Shown here: piece by piece, positions 8,134 through 17,670 of the stretch
Position numbering within the stretch: position 1 is the first letter of the stretch
Layout: the number at the start of each line of letters is the position of its first letter
Source of the DNA: an uncultured Bacilli bacterium
GTDB lineage: Bacteria; Bacillota_I; Bacilli_A; ML615J-28; CAG-698
DNA: 51,026 nt
Direction: 5' to 3'
NCBI GenBank assembly: GCA_947627195.1
Contig: CANQVC010000007.1
Span: 1-51,026 of the forward strand
Made by a program: the position numbers and the translations under genes
The notes under the pieces: generated by a model
What the model was told of the DNA's origin: nothing
The model's input: the letters and a program-made list of their open reading frames with translations, nothing else
Databases searched by the model: none

Positions 8134-11100
8134 TCAAGATTGTTTTTTATCCATATTTTCAAATACTTGAATTATTAACTCTATCCATTTTTTGTTATTT
8201 TGGTGTTTATTTATTTTCATTATTATTTTATGATTTTTATATTCAAATGAAATATCTGGACTTATTTCATATGCAGTATAAAATAATTTACCATTATCTG
8301 TATTAGTAAATGAATCTTGCTTAAAAGTAAGAGTTACAATAGAAGGTGTTTCTTGGATTTTTTCCACAAAATGTTTTTTACATAATCCATCCATATATTG
8401 TTTATCAATATAAGTTTTTATTTCTTCAGTTAATTTACCAAAACGATCTTCTAGTTCATTAATAACTTCTTCTCTTCTTTCTTTAGTTTCAATACTATGA
8501 ATTTCTTTATGAATATATATCTTGATATCATCATCTGATACATATTTATCACTAACATGCTTAGATACTTCAACACGATAATTAATATCTTTTTTATCAA
8601 CTTCTTTTTTACCTTGAGCTTCTAATATAGATTCATTTAATAATTTCATATATAAATCTAAACCAACACTATCAATGAAGCCAGATTGTTCACTACCTAA
8701 GATATCTCCTGCTCCACGGATTGCTAAATCACGAACAGCAATTTTATATCCACTACCTAATGTAGTAAATTCACGAATTGCTTGTAATCTCTTTTTAGCA
8801 TCATTTGTTAGTACTTTACCATGTTCAAACATAAAATATGCATAAGATACTCGATCACTTCTTCCAACTCTTCCTCTAATTTGATACATTTGTGCTAAAC
8901 CTAATCTATCTGATGTATCAATTATTAAAGTATTAGTATTAGGTATATCAATTCCTGTTTCAATAATAGTAGTACAAACCATTAAATCATATTCACGGTC
9001 AATAAACATTTGCATACAATCTTCTATTTGTTCTTTATTCATTTTGCCATGAGCAACAACTATTTTTGCTTCAGGAACCAATCGATGAAGACGAATAGCA
9101 ACACGATCAATATCGGAAATACGATTATGCAAATAAAATATTTGTCCACCTCTACCTAATTCACGATATATTGCTTCTCTAATTACAGCATCATTTTCTT
9201 CTAAAACATAAGTTTGTACTGGATATCTATTTTGAGGTGGAGTTTCAATTAGACTTAATTGTCTAATACCCATAATACTCATTTGTAAAGTTCGAGGAAT
9301 TGGAGTTGCAGTTAAGGTTAATACATTGATAGTGTTTTTATATTGTTTTATTTTTTCTTTATGTAAAACTCCAAATCTTTGTTCTTCATCAACAATTAAT
9401 AATCCTAAATTTTTATATTTAACTTCATCATTTAATAATGAATGGGTACCAATAATGATGTCTACTTTTCCATCTTTTAAATCTTGTAATATTAATGATT
9501 GTTTTTTTTCAGAAACTAATCTATTTAATAATTCAACTCTAATTCCATATTTATCAAATCGATCTAAAAAAGTATGATAATGTTGACGAGTAAGAATCGT
9601 TGTTGGTGCTAAATAAGCAACTTGTTGACCATTCAAAACAGCTTTCATCGCAATACGAATAGCAACTTCTGTTTTTCCATAACCAACATCTCCACAAACT
9701 AAGCGATCAACTATCTTACCATTTTCCATATCTTTTTTTATTTCATTAATGGCTTTTAATTGATCTGGTGTTTCAACATATGCAAAATCTTCTTCAAATT
9801 GTTTTTGAATTTCATCATCTTTTTGATATACAAATCCAGTTGATTGTTCTCTTATTGCTTGTAAATCAATTAAGTTTTTCGCAATATTTTGTAATTTAGC
9901 TTTTATTTTCTTTTTCTTATTTTCCCATTCTTTAGAGCCAACTGTTGTTAATTTAGGTATACTACTTTCAGAACCTAAATATTTTTCAATCATATTTATC
10001 TTTTCAACAGGTATAAATAATTCTATATCCGCAAATAAAATTCTTAAATAATCATTTTTAATATTTGATAATTCAACTGTTTTTATTCCTAAATATTGCC
10101 CAATTCCATAATCATAATGTACTATAAAGTCTCCTGGTTTTAAATCTTCTTTTGTTAATAATTTAGCTGTATTTTGATATACACTACGATATTTTGCTTT
10201 TTTAAATTGTAATTTTTTAAATATATCATATTCACTTATTACTTCAATATCATTACTGAATCCAAAACTTAATGGATTATCCATAACAATTAAATTGATA
10301 TTATCTTTTAATATATCATTTATAGAATTTGCTACATTAAATTTTTTTTGATTTTCTTGTAAAATTGATTCTAATAAATGCATACTTTCTTCTTTAGAAA
10401 AAGCAATAACAAAAGTTTTTTTAATTGAATATACATCAGTAATAAAATGTTTTAAATTATTTTGATAATTAATGATTTGTAAACCATGGAAATCAATTAT
10501 ATCATCCAATGATAAATCATTAAGTGAATGTTTAATATCTATGAAATATATTTTTGTGTTTTTTTTAGGATAAACTGTATAATAATCATCAAAAAAACAT
10601 AAATTTAAATTATCATATGTTTTTTGATTTTCTAAAAAAGCATTTAATTCAATAATACTTTTATCATAACTTTCTTTTAATCTAGAAGGATCTTCATATA
10701 ATAAAATAGCATCATCTATATAATCTATTAAAGTTTCTTGTTTAGGATAAATGTATTTTAAATATTTTTGTAATCTTTCGTCTCCTTTAAAAGATAATAT
10801 ATCTTCTAAATCTTGATTTAATAAATCAGGATTTATTGAGTCATTTTTAATTGCTTCCACAATTTCTTCTGGATTTTGGTAAATTAATTCATTAACTGGA
10901 TAAATATTAATATAATCTAAGGCTTCAGTTGTTTTTTGCGTATTTTCATCAAATAATTTAATATTATCAATTTCATCATCAAATAAATCAATACGTACAG
11001 GATGTAAAGAATTAATGGGAAAAATATCAATTACTTCACCACGAATACTAACCTCACCAACTTGCGAGGTTGTTGGGGTTTTATTATATCCAATTTCAAC

Positions 11101-11568
11101 GAATTTTTTAATTATATCATTACGATTAATAATTTCTCCTCTAGCGAAAGTAATTTTATTTTTTTCAATTTCTTCTTTAGGAATTAAAAAACGAGTTATG
11201 GCACTAATATTAGTTACAATAACTTTCTTTTTATTTTCTAAAATTGATTGAATTGTGTGTAATCTTTCAAATAAAAATTCATGACTTGTTGCCATTGCTT
11301 CAGTAGAAATAACTTCATCAATGACATACAAGTGAACATTTTCAAGTCCAATCATTTCACATAATGTTTCATAAAACATTGTTGATTTATATATATTACT
11401 AGCTACATAAATAATACTTTTATTCTCATTATTGAATAGTGATACACATGTTAAGATATCATGAGAAAAATATGCTCCACTAACAAGAATACTTTTATTA
11501 TGTTTTATACTTTTATATAAATCATTAACATATTTGTTTTGATTAAATAAATCAATTATTTTATTCAT
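8134..11568 (-). CDS. mfd: Transcription-repair coupling factor Mfd
   Basis: An 1144-residue ATP-driven DNA translocase that removes RNA polymerase stalled at lesions and recruits UvrA. Domains in order: UvrB-like N-terminal region (about 1-340), RNA-polymerase-interacting domain near 485-560 (GDFIVHYDYGIGQYLGI), and RecG-like translocase with Walker A GDVGYGKTE, Walker B box VDEEQRFG, motif III LTATPIPRT and motif VI QIRGRVGRS. The C-terminal ~200 residues are the UvrA-masking D7 domain. Full length. The start is one base beyond the pth stop, so they are one operon, followed by spoVT. The small fin gene often found between pth and mfd in Bacillus is missing here. Confidence 0.97.
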   Translation of the reverse strand: MNKIIDLFNQNKYVNDLYKSIKHNKSILVSGAYFSHDILTCVSLFNNENKSIIYVASNIYKSTMFYETLCEMIGLENVHLYVIDEVISTEAMATSHEFLFERLHTIQSILENKKKVIVTNISAITRFLIPKEEIEKNKITFARGEIINRNDIIKKFVEIGYNKTPTTSQVGEVSIRGEVIDIFPINSLHPVRIDLFDDEIDNIKLFDENTQKTTEALDYINIYPVNELIYQNPEEIVEAIKNDSINPDLLNQDLEDILSFKGDERLQKYLKYIYPKQETLIDYIDDAILLYEDPSRLKESYDKSIIELNAFLENQKTYDNLNLCFFDDYYTVYPKKNTKIYFIDIKHSLNDLSLDDIIDFHGLQIINYQNNLKHFITDVYSIKKTFVIAFSKEESMHLLESILQENQKKFNVANSINDILKDNINLIVMDNPLSFGFSNDIEVISEYDIFKKLQFKKAKYRSVYQNTAKLLTKEDLKPGDFIVHYDYGIGQYLGIKTVELSNIKNDYLRILFADIELFIPVEKINMIEKYLGSESSIPKLTTVGSKEWENKKKKIKAKLQNIAKNLIDLQAIREQSTGFVYQKDDEIQKQFEEDFAYVETPDQLKAINEIKKDMENGKIVDRLVCGDVGYGKTEVAIRIAMKAVLNGQQVAYLAPTTILTRQHYHTFLDRFDKYGIRVELLNRLVSEKKQSLILQDLKDGKVDIIIGTHSLLNDEVKYKNLGLLIVDEEQRFGVLHKEKIKQYKNTINVLTLTATPIPRTLQMSIMGIRQLSLIETPPQNRYPVQTYVLEENDAVIREAIYRELGRGGQIFYLHNRISDIDRVAIRLHRLVPEAKIVVAHGKMNKEQIEDCMQMFIDREYDLMVCTTIIETGIDIPNTNTLIIDTSDRLGLAQMYQIRGRVGRSDRVSYAYFMFEHGKVLTNDAKKRLQAIREFTTLGSGYKIAVRDLAIRGAGDILGSEQSGFIDSVGLDLYMKLLNESILEAQGKKEVDKKDINYRVEVSKHVSDKYVSDDDIKIYIHKEIHSIETKERREEVINELEDRFGKLTEEIKTYIDKQYMDGLCKKHFVEKIQETPSIVTLTFKQDSFTNTDNGKLFYTAYEISPDISFEYKNHKIIMKINKHQNNKKWIELIIQVFENMDKKQS

Positions 11569-11569
11569 A

Positions 11570-12127
11570 TCAATTATACCTATTCATTAATTGGGAAAAG
11601 GGAATTGTAAGAAAATTATAAATAATTTCTGATGCTTTAAGAATTGTTTCATTGATTATAATTGATTCATCATATGTAAATTCACCTAATACATGATTAA
11701 TTGTTTTATCTTTATCAACTTTTGATATACCAATTTTAAGACGTTTAATATTGGTTGTTGATAGTAATGTCATGATATTTTGCATACCCCTATGTCCACC
11801 ACTTGAACCATGTTCTCTAATTCTTATTCTTCCTACTTCTAAATCTAAATCATCATGTATAACAAATATATCATCAAGAGAAATTTTATAAAAGTTTTTA
11901 ACTAAAACAACAGCTTCACCACTTAAATTCATGTATGTTTGTGGTTTTATAAATAGAACTTTTTCACCATTAATTACGATTTCAGATATTTCACATTTCC
12001 ATTGTTTATTTAACGAAAATTTCCCATTGTATTTGCTTACAACTTCATCAAGAAACATAAAGCCAACATTGTGTCTAGTATGTTCATATTCTCTTCCAGG
12101 ATTTCCTAATCCTACAATTAACTTCAT
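11570..12127 (-). CDS. pth: Peptidyl-tRNA hydrolase
   Basis: A 185-residue enzyme that releases peptides from prematurely dissociated peptidyl-tRNA. The signature GLGNPGREYEHTRHNVGF carries the catalytic His20. FIKPQTYMNLSGEAV and VIHDDLDLEVGRIRIREHGSSGGHRGM supply the other active-site residues. Full length. It has a strong ribosome binding site (gaggagg) and is followed after one base by mfd. A hairpin separates it from folD upstream. Confidence 0.96.
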   Translation of the reverse strand: MKLIVGLGNPGREYEHTRHNVGFMFLDEVVSKYNGKFSLNKQWKCEISEIVINGEKVLFIKPQTYMNLSGEAVVLVKNFYKISLDDIFVIHDDLDLEVGRIRIREHGSSGGHRGMQNIMTLLSTTNIKRLKIGISKVDKDKTINHVLGEFTYDESIIINETILKASEIIYNFLTIPFSQLMNRYN

Positions 12128-12142
12128 TTTGTCCTCCTCGCA

Positions 12143-12185
12143 AGAAAAATCTTTCCAACAAGTTAAAATTAGGAAAGACTTTTCT
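12143..12185 (-). terminator. Terminator between folD and pth
   Basis: On the minus strand AGAAAAGTCTTTCC pairs with GGAAAGATTTTTCT over a 15-base loop, after folD and ahead of the pth ribosome binding site. The T run is inside the 3' arm, so strength is uncertain. Confidence 0.6.
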
Positions 12186-12219
12186 AATATTATATATTAT
12201 ATATTATTATATATTATTA

Positions 12220-13056
12220 TTAATCATTTTTAAGTAACTTATAACATTCAACAACATTTTCTAATAAGCAAGCTATAGTCATTGGGCCAACCCCTCCAGG
12301 AACTGGAGTAATTCTACTTGTTTTATTAGCTACTGATAAATAATCAACATCACCAACAATAGTTCCTAAGACACGATTAATACCTACATCAATCACAATT
12401 GCCCCTTCTTTAACCATATCAGCAGTTATTAGTTTTGGTTTGCCAACTGCACTAACTATTACATCCATATCTTTGGTTAATTCATGCAAATTTTTTGTTT
12501 TTGAATGAGCCATTGTAACTGTAGCACTACGTTGCAACATTAAAATAGAAAGAGGTTTACCAACTAACATACTACGACCAATTACAATGACTTTTTTACC
12601 TGTTAAATCGATACAATAATTATCGATTAAACGCATAATTCCTTTAGGAGTTGCGGGAATAATTCCAGGCATTTGTAGCATTAATTTTCCCTGATTAACT
12701 GGATGTAATCCATCAACATCTTTTCTTGGATCAATAGCATTAATAATTTCTTTTTCATCAAGGTGATTAGGTAAAGGCATTTGTACTAAGATAGCATGTA
12801 TATGAGGATTTTCATTTGCTTCTTGAATTGTTTGAATTAGTTCTCTTTGTGATGTATCTTCACTTAAATGAAGAGTTGTTGCCTCAATACCAACACTATT
12901 ACATGCTTTTTCTTTTGATTGAACATAAGTTTGACTTGCTAAATCATTACCAACCCATATAACTAATAAATGAGGTTTGTGTTGTAATAATTTAACTTCT
13001 TCTTTAACTTCGGCACGAACTTTTTTTGCCGTTTCTTTTCCATCCATTAAATACAT
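12220..13056 (-). CDS. folD: Methylene-THF dehydrogenase/cyclohydrolase
   Basis: A 278-residue bifunctional enzyme that interconverts 5,10-methylene-THF, methenyl-THF and 10-formyl-THF with NADP. Key marks: the catalytic Lys region YVQSKEKACNSVGI, the conserved QMPLPNHLDEKEIINAIDPRKDVDG loop region (cut here to its first part QMPLPNHL and its last part PRKDVDG), the Rossmann site VIGRSMLVGKPLS and the closing PVPGGVGPMT. It starts 10 bases after the fhs stop, so the two one-carbon enzymes form an operon. Confidence 0.96.
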   Translation of the reverse strand: MYLMDGKETAKKVRAEVKEEVKLLQHKPHLLVIWVGNDLASQTYVQSKEKACNSVGIEATTLHLSEDTSQRELIQTIQEANENPHIHAILVQMPLPNHLDEKEIINAIDPRKDVDGLHPVNQGKLMLQMPGIIPATPKGIMRLIDNYCIDLTGKKVIVIGRSMLVGKPLSILMLQRSATVTMAHSKTKNLHELTKDMDVIVSAVGKPKLITADMVKEGAIVIDVGINRVLGTIVGDVDYLSVANKTSRITPVPGGVGPMTIACLLENVVECYKLLKND

Positions 13057-13066
13057 ATATGCCTCA

Positions 13067-14734
13067 TTACATTAAACCAAACACTTCAAATTCATCATTC
13101 ATATCAATTTTAATTGCCATTGGTTCTTTGCTTAATCCTGGCATTGTCATGATAGCCCCAGTTAAACAAATAACAAATTTAGCTCCCGTAGATATACGTA
13201 CTTCTTTAACAGTTATTTCAAAATCACGTGGTCTACCAATTACTTTAGCATTATCAGATAATGAATTAGGTGTTTTAGCCATACAAACATAATAATTTTT
13301 CTTATCAGTTTTATCTAATTCTTCAATAGTTTTTTTAGCTTCATCAGTATAATTTACTTTTTTAGCACCATATGCTTTAGTAGCAATCTTTTCAATCTTA
13401 GTAAACAATGAATCATTCATATTATATAATGGATTATATGTTAAATGGTTGATATTACAACCTTTAACAACTTCTTTAGCAAGTTCTTCACCACCTATAG
13501 ACCCTTTAGCAAAAACTTCACTTAAGCATACTTTCACATTATGTTTCTTACCCCATTCTTCTAAAACTTCAATTTCTTTATCAGTATCGGTTAAGAAACG
13601 ATTAATAGCAATAACAGCAGGTAAATGGAAAGTTTCAATTGTTTCTAAATGTTTATCTAAATTTTCTAAACCTTTCTTTAAGGCATCAACATTTTCTTCT
13701 TTTAAGTTTTCTAATGCTACACCACCATGATATTTTAATGCTTTAATAGTAGCAACAATAACTACTAAATTAGGATTTAATCCTGCTTCACGACATTTAA
13801 TATCTAAGAATTTTTCAGCACCTAAATCAGCACCAAATCCTGCTTCAGTTACAACATAATCACTTGTTTTAAGAGCTAGTTTAGTAGCTAAAATCGAATT
13901 ACATCCATGAGCGATATTAGCAAAAGGTCCACCATGAACAAACATTAAATTATTTTCTAATGTTTGAATTATATTAGGTTTAATAGCATCTTTTAATAAA
14001 ACCATTAATGAACCTGTAATTTTTAAATCTTTAATATAAACAGGTTTATTATCATATGTATATGCAACTAGTGTCTGATCTAATCTTTCTCTTAAATCAT
14101 GTAAATTTTTAGATAAACATAAAATAGCCATTATTTCACTAGCAACAGTAATATTAAAATAATCAAAACGTTTGACTTCTTTTTTACTACTTAAGCCAAC
14201 TTCTACTTTACGTAAAGCTCGATCATTTAAATCCATACATCTTTTCCAAGATATACGATTTGGATCAATTTGTAATGAATTCCCTTGATATAAATGATTA
14301 TCAATAACTGCACTTACTAAATTATTTGCGGTGGTAATAGCATGTAAATCACCAGTAAAATGTAAATTTAAGTCAACCATTGGATTTACTTGAGCATATC
14401 CTCCCCCAGCTGCCCCACCTTTAACACCAAATACTGGGCCAAGAGATGGTTCACGAATAGCGCCAACACATGAATATCCTAATCTATTCATCGCATCAAC
14501 TAAACCAATTGTAGTTGTAGATTTACCTTCTCCTGTTGGTGTAGGTGTAATAGCAGTGACTAAAATTAATTTGCCATCTTTTTTATCTTTCAAACGATCA
14601 AAAATATTTAAATCAACTTTTGCCATGTATTTGCCATAACAATAAAGTTCATCTTCTAAAATATCATATTTTTTTATGACATCTTTAATATTATTCATTT
14701 TACTTTGCTTGATAATTTCAATATCTGATAACAT
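13067..14734 (-). CDS. fhs: Formate-tetrahydrofolate ligase
   Basis: A 555-residue ATP-dependent ligase that makes 10-formyl-THF from formate and THF. The P-loop-like TPTPTGEGKSTTT is near residue 65. The region SLGPVFGVKGGAAGGGYAQV and the C-terminal GAIMTMPGLSKEP are family signatures. Full length. Co-transcribed with folD, so formate carbon can be moved down to methylene-THF for thymidylate and purine synthesis. About 40 bases separate it from pyrG upstream. Confidence 0.96.
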   Translation of the reverse strand: MLSDIEIIKQSKMNNIKDVIKKYDILEDELYCYGKYMAKVDLNIFDRLKDKKDGKLILVTAITPTPTGEGKSTTTIGLVDAMNRLGYSCVGAIREPSLGPVFGVKGGAAGGGYAQVNPMVDLNLHFTGDLHAITTANNLVSAVIDNHLYQGNSLQIDPNRISWKRCMDLNDRALRKVEVGLSSKKEVKRFDYFNITVASEIMAILCLSKNLHDLRERLDQTLVAYTYDNKPVYIKDLKITGSLMVLLKDAIKPNIIQTLENNLMFVHGGPFANIAHGCNSILATKLALKTSDYVVTEAGFGADLGAEKFLDIKCREAGLNPNLVVIVATIKALKYHGGVALENLKEENVDALKKGLENLDKHLETIETFHLPAVIAINRFLTDTDKEIEVLEEWGKKHNVKVCLSEVFAKGSIGGEELAKEVVKGCNINHLTYNPLYNMNDSLFTKIEKIATKAYGAKKVNYTDEAKKTIEELDKTDKKNYYVCMAKTPNSLSDNAKVIGRPRDFEITVKEVRISTGAKFVICLTGAIMTMPGLSKEPMAIKIDMNDEFEVFGLM

Positions 14735-14774
14735 ATTTTTTACCCCTTTTCTTAAATAGAATTATAAAATATAA

Positions 14775-16376
14775 TTATATATTCTTCTTTTCTCTTTCAG
14801 CAATCACTGCATTCATAAAACCTAAAAATAATGGATGTGGTTTATTAGGTCTAGATAAAAATTCAGGATGATATTGACAAGCCACAAACCATGGATGATT
14901 TTTTAATTCAATTGTCTCAACAATATCATTTTCTAAGTTAATACCAGAAAATACAACATCAGTATTTTCATAAATCTTTCTATAATTATTATTAAATTCA
15001 AAACGATGACGATGACGTTCTTTTATATCACTTGTTTGATAAACATCATAAATTTTTGTTCCTGGCATAAGATGACAATCATATAATCCTAAACGCATAT
15101 GATTTTCCATACTTCTTTTAGAAAACTTTAAATCAATAATAGGCATTTTACAATTTTCACAAAATTCTGTGGAACCTGCTTCTTTATATCCTAAAACATT
15201 TCTTGCATATTCAATTAAAGATAATTGCATACCAAAGCAAATACCAAAATAAGGAATTTTATTTTCTCGAGCATATCGAATAGCTTCCATTTTACCAATA
15301 GCAGCTCTTTCGCCAAATCCACCAGGTACTAATATACCATCAGCTTTACCTAATAATAAATTAACATTTTCTTCATCAACAGTTTCAGCATCAATATATT
15401 CTATTTTCACATTCGTTTTATATTGCCAGCCTGCATGTTTTAATGCTTCATTAATTGATAAATATGCATCTTGTAATGGATATTTACCAACAACAGTAAC
15501 TAAAGTTTCTTTTTTAGCACTCTTAATATTTTCAACCATTTTTATCCATTCAGACATATCTAATGGATTAGTACTTAAACCAAAATGATGGATAATATAA
15601 TCATCAATATGTTGTTTTGCTAAATTAAGAGGGATTTCATATAAATATTTACAATCTGTTGCTTCAATTACAGCTTCGATATTAACATTACAAAATAAAG
15701 CAATTTTTTCTTTATCTTTTTGGGGAATCTTTCTTTCTGAACGAAGAATAATAATATCAGGAGAAATACCTAACGATTGTAATTCTTTAACACTATGTTG
15801 TGTTGGTTTAGTTTTTAATTCTTGCGATGCAGAAATATAAGGAACTAATGTATTATGAACATATAAAGTATTATTATAACCAACATCTCGACGCATTTGT
15901 CTAATTGCTTCCAAAAAAGGTAATCCTTCAATATCACCAACAGTACCACCAATTTCAGTTATAACAATATCTGCCTGACTATTTTCTGCAGCTTTATAGC
16001 AATATTCTTTAATTGTATCAGTAATATGGGGAACAACTTGAACAGTTTTTCCTCCATATTCACCTTTTCTTTCTTTATCAATTACTTTTAAATATACTTT
16101 ACCAGTTGTAACACTAGAATATCTACTTAAATTTTCATCAATGAATCTTTCATAATGCCCTAAATCTAAATCTGTTTCAGCACCATCATCGGTAACAAAA
16201 ACCTCACCATGTTGTAAAGGTGACATATTACCTGGATCCACATTAATATATGGATCAAACTTTTGCATAAAAACTTTTAATCCATGATTTTTTAACAATC
16301 TTCCAATACTAGATGCATTAATTCCTTTTCCTAAACTAGAAACTACACCACCTGTTACAAATATAAATTTTGCCAT
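14775..16376 (-). CDS. pyrG: CTP synthase
   Basis: A 533-residue enzyme that aminates UTP to CTP using glutamine. The N-terminal amidoligase begins FVTGGVVSSLGKGI (ATP P-loop-like). The C-terminal class I glutamine amidotransferase holds the nucleophile Cys in FGICFGMQL and the His/Glu pair in QYHPEF. The linker and UTP site are intact. It has its own promoter and a hairpin in the leader (see 16403-16477), so expression may be attenuated. Upstream are a cupin gene and rpoE; pyrG beside rpoE is the Bacilli order. Confidence 0.97.
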   Translation of the reverse strand: MAKFIFVTGGVVSSLGKGINASSIGRLLKNHGLKVFMQKFDPYINVDPGNMSPLQHGEVFVTDDGAETDLDLGHYERFIDENLSRYSSVTTGKVYLKVIDKERKGEYGGKTVQVVPHITDTIKEYCYKAAENSQADIVITEIGGTVGDIEGLPFLEAIRQMRRDVGYNNTLYVHNTLVPYISASQELKTKPTQHSVKELQSLGISPDIIILRSERKIPQKDKEKIALFCNVNIEAVIEATDCKYLYEIPLNLAKQHIDDYIIHHFGLSTNPLDMSEWIKMVENIKSAKKETLVTVVGKYPLQDAYLSINEALKHAGWQYKTNVKIEYIDAETVDEENVNLLLGKADGILVPGGFGERAAIGKMEAIRYARENKIPYFGICFGMQLSLIEYARNVLGYKEAGSTEFCENCKMPIIDLKFSKRSMENHMRLGLYDCHLMPGTKIYDVYQTSDIKERHRHRFEFNNNYRKIYENTDVVFSGINLENDIVETIELKNHPWFVACQYHPEFLSRPNKPHPLFLGFMNAVIAEREKKNI

Positions 16377-16402
16377 GTCAACCTCCTACAGCAAAAACAA
16401 TA

Positions 16403-16434
16403 AAAAAGAATTCCCTACATATAGAGAACTCTTT
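16403..16434 (-). terminator. Leader hairpin / attenuator of pyrG
   Basis: On the minus strand AAGAGTTCTC and GGGAATTCTT pair across an 8-base loop, followed by TTTTTT. It lies downstream of a strong promoter and upstream of the pyrG start, so it would end transcripts in the leader unless prevented. The transcript begins near GAGCCC, which could pair with the GGGA of the 3' arm. Bacillus pyrG is controlled by leader attenuation that senses CTP; the G-run start used there is not seen here, so the mechanism is inferred only. Confidence 0.65.
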
Positions 16435-16447
16435 TGGGCTCTATTTT

Positions 16448-16476
16448 ATTATATCAATATATTATTATTTTTTCAA
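16448..16476 (-). promoter_or_regulatory. pyrG promoter
   Basis: On the minus strand TTGAAA (16476-16471) and TATAAT (16453-16448) are spaced by exactly 17 bases. Expected start is near 16441. The site lies just past the cupin stop codon. Confidence 0.75.
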
Positions 16477-16483
16477 TAATTTT

Positions 16484-16819
16484 TTATAAAATCTTTTTAT
16501 TAATTACGGCAAATAATACAAGGTCTGAAGAATTTTTATTCATAATACTATGGTTTTCATTTTTTTGGCAATAATTTACCATTCCTGGATTTAAGATAGT
16601 TTCTTGACCATCAACTAAACAAACTCCTTGACCTTTAATGACATAGATAATTTCTTCATCAGTTTCGTGAGTATGAACACCAATTGAAGATCCTTGAGGA
16701 ATAGTTATTTGAGCAATCATTTTTTCGTCTGTTTCCCATTTATTTAAAATAACATGCCCTTCACCATTACGCATATGTTCTTTCACAACTGGTTCTAAAT
16801 CTTTTAATGTAATAAACAT
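16484..16819 (-). CDS. Small cupin-domain protein
   Basis: A 111-residue single-domain cupin. The conserved metal motif is seen as GVHTHETDEEIIYVIKG (His, His, Glu) with the second His in NENHSIMN. Such proteins range from sugar isomerases to sensors and enzymes binding small molecules, and the substrate cannot be told. It starts 7 bases after the rpoE stop and is probably co-transcribed with rpoE; pyrG downstream has its own promoter. Confidence 0.8.
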   Translation of the reverse strand: MFITLKDLEPVVKEHMRNGEGHVILNKWETDEKMIAQITIPQGSSIGVHTHETDEEIIYVIKGQGVCLVDGQETILNPGMVNYCQKNENHSIMNKNSSDLVLFAVINKKIL

Positions 16820-16826
16820 ATATACC

Positions 16827-17363
16827 TCAATTATTTTTCTTTAATTCTTCTTCGATTTCGTCTTCTTCATCTTCTTCTTCATCTTCATCATCATCAACAT
16901 GAATTTCCATTGTGTTTGGTTCATCATCGTCATCCATTTCCACAAGTCCTAATTCATCTTCTAAGTCGTCTTCTTCCTCTTCATCATCGTCGTCATCATC
17001 ATCATTATATTCATCTGATAACTCATCTTCATTTTCAAGGTAATCATCTTTTAATTCATTTTTCACAACATCTTCATCATCAGCATATATATCTTCAAGA
17101 TATCCACCATCTTTATCTAACATAGATGAAGGTTGACGTGTTTTTAAATCCCATAAATGATTCCCATTTTTATCTTCACCGCAACAAATAAAATATCCAC
17201 TCAACATAAAATCAACTTGAAATTGAGCAATTTCTTGTTCAGTACCTTTTATACCTTTCTTTTGAAATACTTCTGTTGTAATTAAATCTAAAGATTGAGG
17301 ATTTCTTTTTCTTTTCATTAATGCAACAGCAATTTCTAATAAGGAATCGTTATTATCGTTCAT
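16827..17363 (-). CDS. rpoE: RNA polymerase delta subunit
   Basis: A 178-residue accessory subunit of Bacilli RNA polymerase that raises promoter selectivity and recycling. The N-terminal ~85 residues are the HARE-HTH fold that binds core polymerase (LLEIAVALMKRK ... DLKTRQP). From about 90 on the chain is nearly all Asp and Glu, the disordered nucleic-acid-mimicking tail, ending with a short KK. The position next to pyrG matches Bacillus. Delta is confined to Bacilli and relatives, which helps place the organism. Confidence 0.93.
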   Translation of the reverse strand: MNDNNDSLLEIAVALMKRKRNPQSLDLITTEVFQKKGIKGTEQEIAQFQVDFMLSGYFICCGEDKNGNHLWDLKTRQPSSMLDKDGGYLEDIYADDEDVVKNELKDDYLENEDELSDEYNDDDDDDDEEEEDDLEDELGLVEMDDDDEPNTMEIHVDDDEDEEEDEEDEIEEELKKNN

Positions 17364-17429
17364 TATATATCCTCCATATTTTTCATTGTTTATATTTTAC
17401 TCTATTTATTTAATTTTTTCAATACTTTT

Positions 17430-17609
17430 TTAAAGTAAAAAGAAAATTATCAAAATAATAATCCCTGGAATACGAAAAATTGTTACTAATGAGATTGTCC
17501 ATATATTAATAGGAATATTAATATTTACATATCTACCAACTATATTTGTAATAAATAAAAGAATAAGAGCAATAATTAGTGATTTAAGTAACCATTTAAT
17601 AAATTTCAT
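17430..17609 (-). CDS. bofA: BofA-like sigma-K processing inhibitor
   Basis: A 59-residue protein starting at ATG 17609-17607, with GAGGT eight bases upstream, and ending with TAA at 17432-17430. Two membrane segments surround a conserved core: N-x2-G (NIVGR), then INIPINIWT and RIPGIIIL, which match BofA (family pattern N..G......IPIN..T....G..GIPG). BofA holds the SpoIVFB protease inactive in the mother cell membrane until engulfment is complete. The usual Gly before GIPG is Phe-Arg here (IFRIPG). It lies alone between surE and rpoE. It fits the other spore genes in the window. Confidence 0.75.
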   Translation of the reverse strand: MKFIKWLLKSLIIALILLFITNIVGRYVNINIPINIWTISLVTIFRIPGIIILIIFFLL

Positions 17610-17670
17610 TTTTTACCTCACACATCAACTATATATAATGATATATGCAAGTAATATAAAATTTATGATA

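Noticed and set aside
7782-8306. 174-codon plus-strand open frame
   Set aside because: It is antisense to spoVT and the end of mfd, has no ribosome binding site and no family likeness.
16403-16434. Simple terminator of the cupin gene only
   Set aside because: A consensus promoter lies between the cupin stop and the hairpin, so the hairpin also sits in the pyrG leader; both roles are possible.
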